NCBI GenBank assembly: GCA_009703845.1
Contig: WLFI01000073.1
Span: 1 to 5,040, forward strand
Source: Actinomycetota bacterium
GTDB taxonomy: Bacteria > Actinomycetota > Actinomycetes > Actinomycetales > Microbacteriaceae
DNA: 5,040 nt
Reading direction: 5' to 3'
In this document: piece by piece, positions 4,647-5,040 of the stretch
Layout of the letters: each line of letters begins with the position of its first letter
Position numbering within the stretch: position 1 is the first letter of the stretch
Program-made: the position numbers and the translations under genes
Notes under the pieces: generated by a model
The model's database searches: none
What the model saw: the letters and a program-made list of their open reading frames with translations, nothing else
Told to the model about the DNA's origin: nothing

Positions 4647-5040
4647 CTAACGAGCGGCTTGTGCCAAAACCTCAGCTGCGAAAGCCTCGCCCACTGCGAT
4701 CGAACGTTGGCGGTAGGCATCCCAGTTGGCGATTGTTAGCGCCTTCTGGTGCTCGACTCCCCCGGCGAGTTTTTCGAACTCGCGGCCGTAGGTGGCAAAC
4801 CACGAGAACATCGCAGCTGGACCAACCTCGATGTGAAACTGCACCGCCCAAGCCTTCGGGCCAACCTTGAACGCCTGCTTGATGTCGCCGGTGATACCGA
4901 AAAGCTCGGCACCCTCTGGCAGATCAAAGCTGTCGTAGTGAAAGTGAAAAACGTCTGGGTTCGAGCCAATCGCGGCCATCACTGGGTCGTTCTCCGCGTT
5001 GGGAAGCATGTCGACCTTGGTCCAGCCAACTTCGGGGGTA
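4647..5040 (-). CDS. Class-I glutamine amidotransferase-like protein, C-terminal part (gene cut by right window edge)
   Basis: The frame is open from the right edge to the TAG at 4647, about 131 codons; family members are usually 230-240 residues, so roughly the C-terminal half is visible. Key segments are PEVGWTKVDMLP at the edge, VFHFHYDSFDLPEGAELFG, and AFKVGPKAWAVQFHIEV. In the last, His (codon 4833-4835) and Glu (4827-4829) form the H-x-E part of the Cys-His-Glu triad of GMP-synthase-type (GATase1) domains; the nucleophile Cys lies outside the window. The enzyme hydrolyses glutamine and passes ammonia to an acceptor, or acts on a glutamyl conjugate. This stand-alone subgroup, often annotated GMP synthase-like, has no settled substrate. 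The ATG at 5009 is internal: homology continues upstream of it. The H1-like gene follows after about 106 bp on the same strand with no clear terminator between, so readthrough is possible. Confidence 0.88.
   Translation of the reverse strand, partial: TPEVGWTKVDMLPNAENDPVMAAIGSNPDVFHFHYDSFDLPEGAELFGITGDIKQAFKVGPKAWAVQFHIEVGPAAMFSWFATYGREFEKLAGGVEHQKALTIANWDAYRQRSIAVGEAFAAEVLAQAAR

Noticed and set aside
4266..4739. Plus-strand open frame rich in Ala, Gly and Leu that looks membrane-like
   Set aside because: It is the reverse complement of the Lys/Ala/Pro repeat of the DUF1737 gene. The repetitive codons create the frame, and it also runs into the amidotransferase gene.

Overview
The window reads as chromosomal DNA of a high-GC Gram-positive (Actinobacteria). 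A small-genome member of the Microbacteriaceae is my best guess. The pointers are a moderately GC-rich composition, densely packed genes, actinobacterial TAnnnT -10 elements with at least one probable leaderless start, GTG start usage, and a long protein whose C-terminal part resembles the actinobacterial DUF6421 family. The assignment is inference from composition and protein resemblance; no search was run.

Layout. (1) Positions 1-2420, minus strand, form a two-gene operon. A 704-residue protein (306-2420) has an N-terminal GATase1/DUF4350-like domain and a large C-terminal DUF6421-like domain. It is followed 9 bp later by the 5' part of a PLP-dependent threonine aldolase (1-296), which runs off the left edge. 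The stop codon of the first gene touches the Shine-Dalgarno sequence of the second. (2) Positions 2421-2587 are a divergent intergenic region of 167 bp. It holds a good promoter for the operon on the minus strand, a -10 element for a leaderless start on the plus strand, and a set of direct repeats. (3) Positions 2588-3484, plus strand, encode an EamA/DMT-family membrane transporter. (4) Positions 3465-3866, minus strand, encode an unrecognised acidic 133-residue protein whose 3' end overlaps that of the transporter gene. Its upstream region contains two perfect palindromes, a TATAAA -10 candidate and a consensus DnaA box. (5) Positions 4082-4540, minus strand, encode a histone-H1-like Lys/Ala/Pro-rich protein joined to a DUF1737 domain, with its own intrinsic terminator. 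(6) From 4647 to the right edge, minus strand, lies the C-terminal part of a class-I glutamine amidotransferase.

The genes do not form one obvious pathway. The clearest functional unit is the operon of the 704-residue protein with threonine aldolase, and the 704-residue protein is the best candidate for undescribed biology. Its HDRAH motif followed by an EELRCD segment resembles the zinc-binding arrangement of gluzincin peptidases, although the protein belongs to a family with no assigned function.
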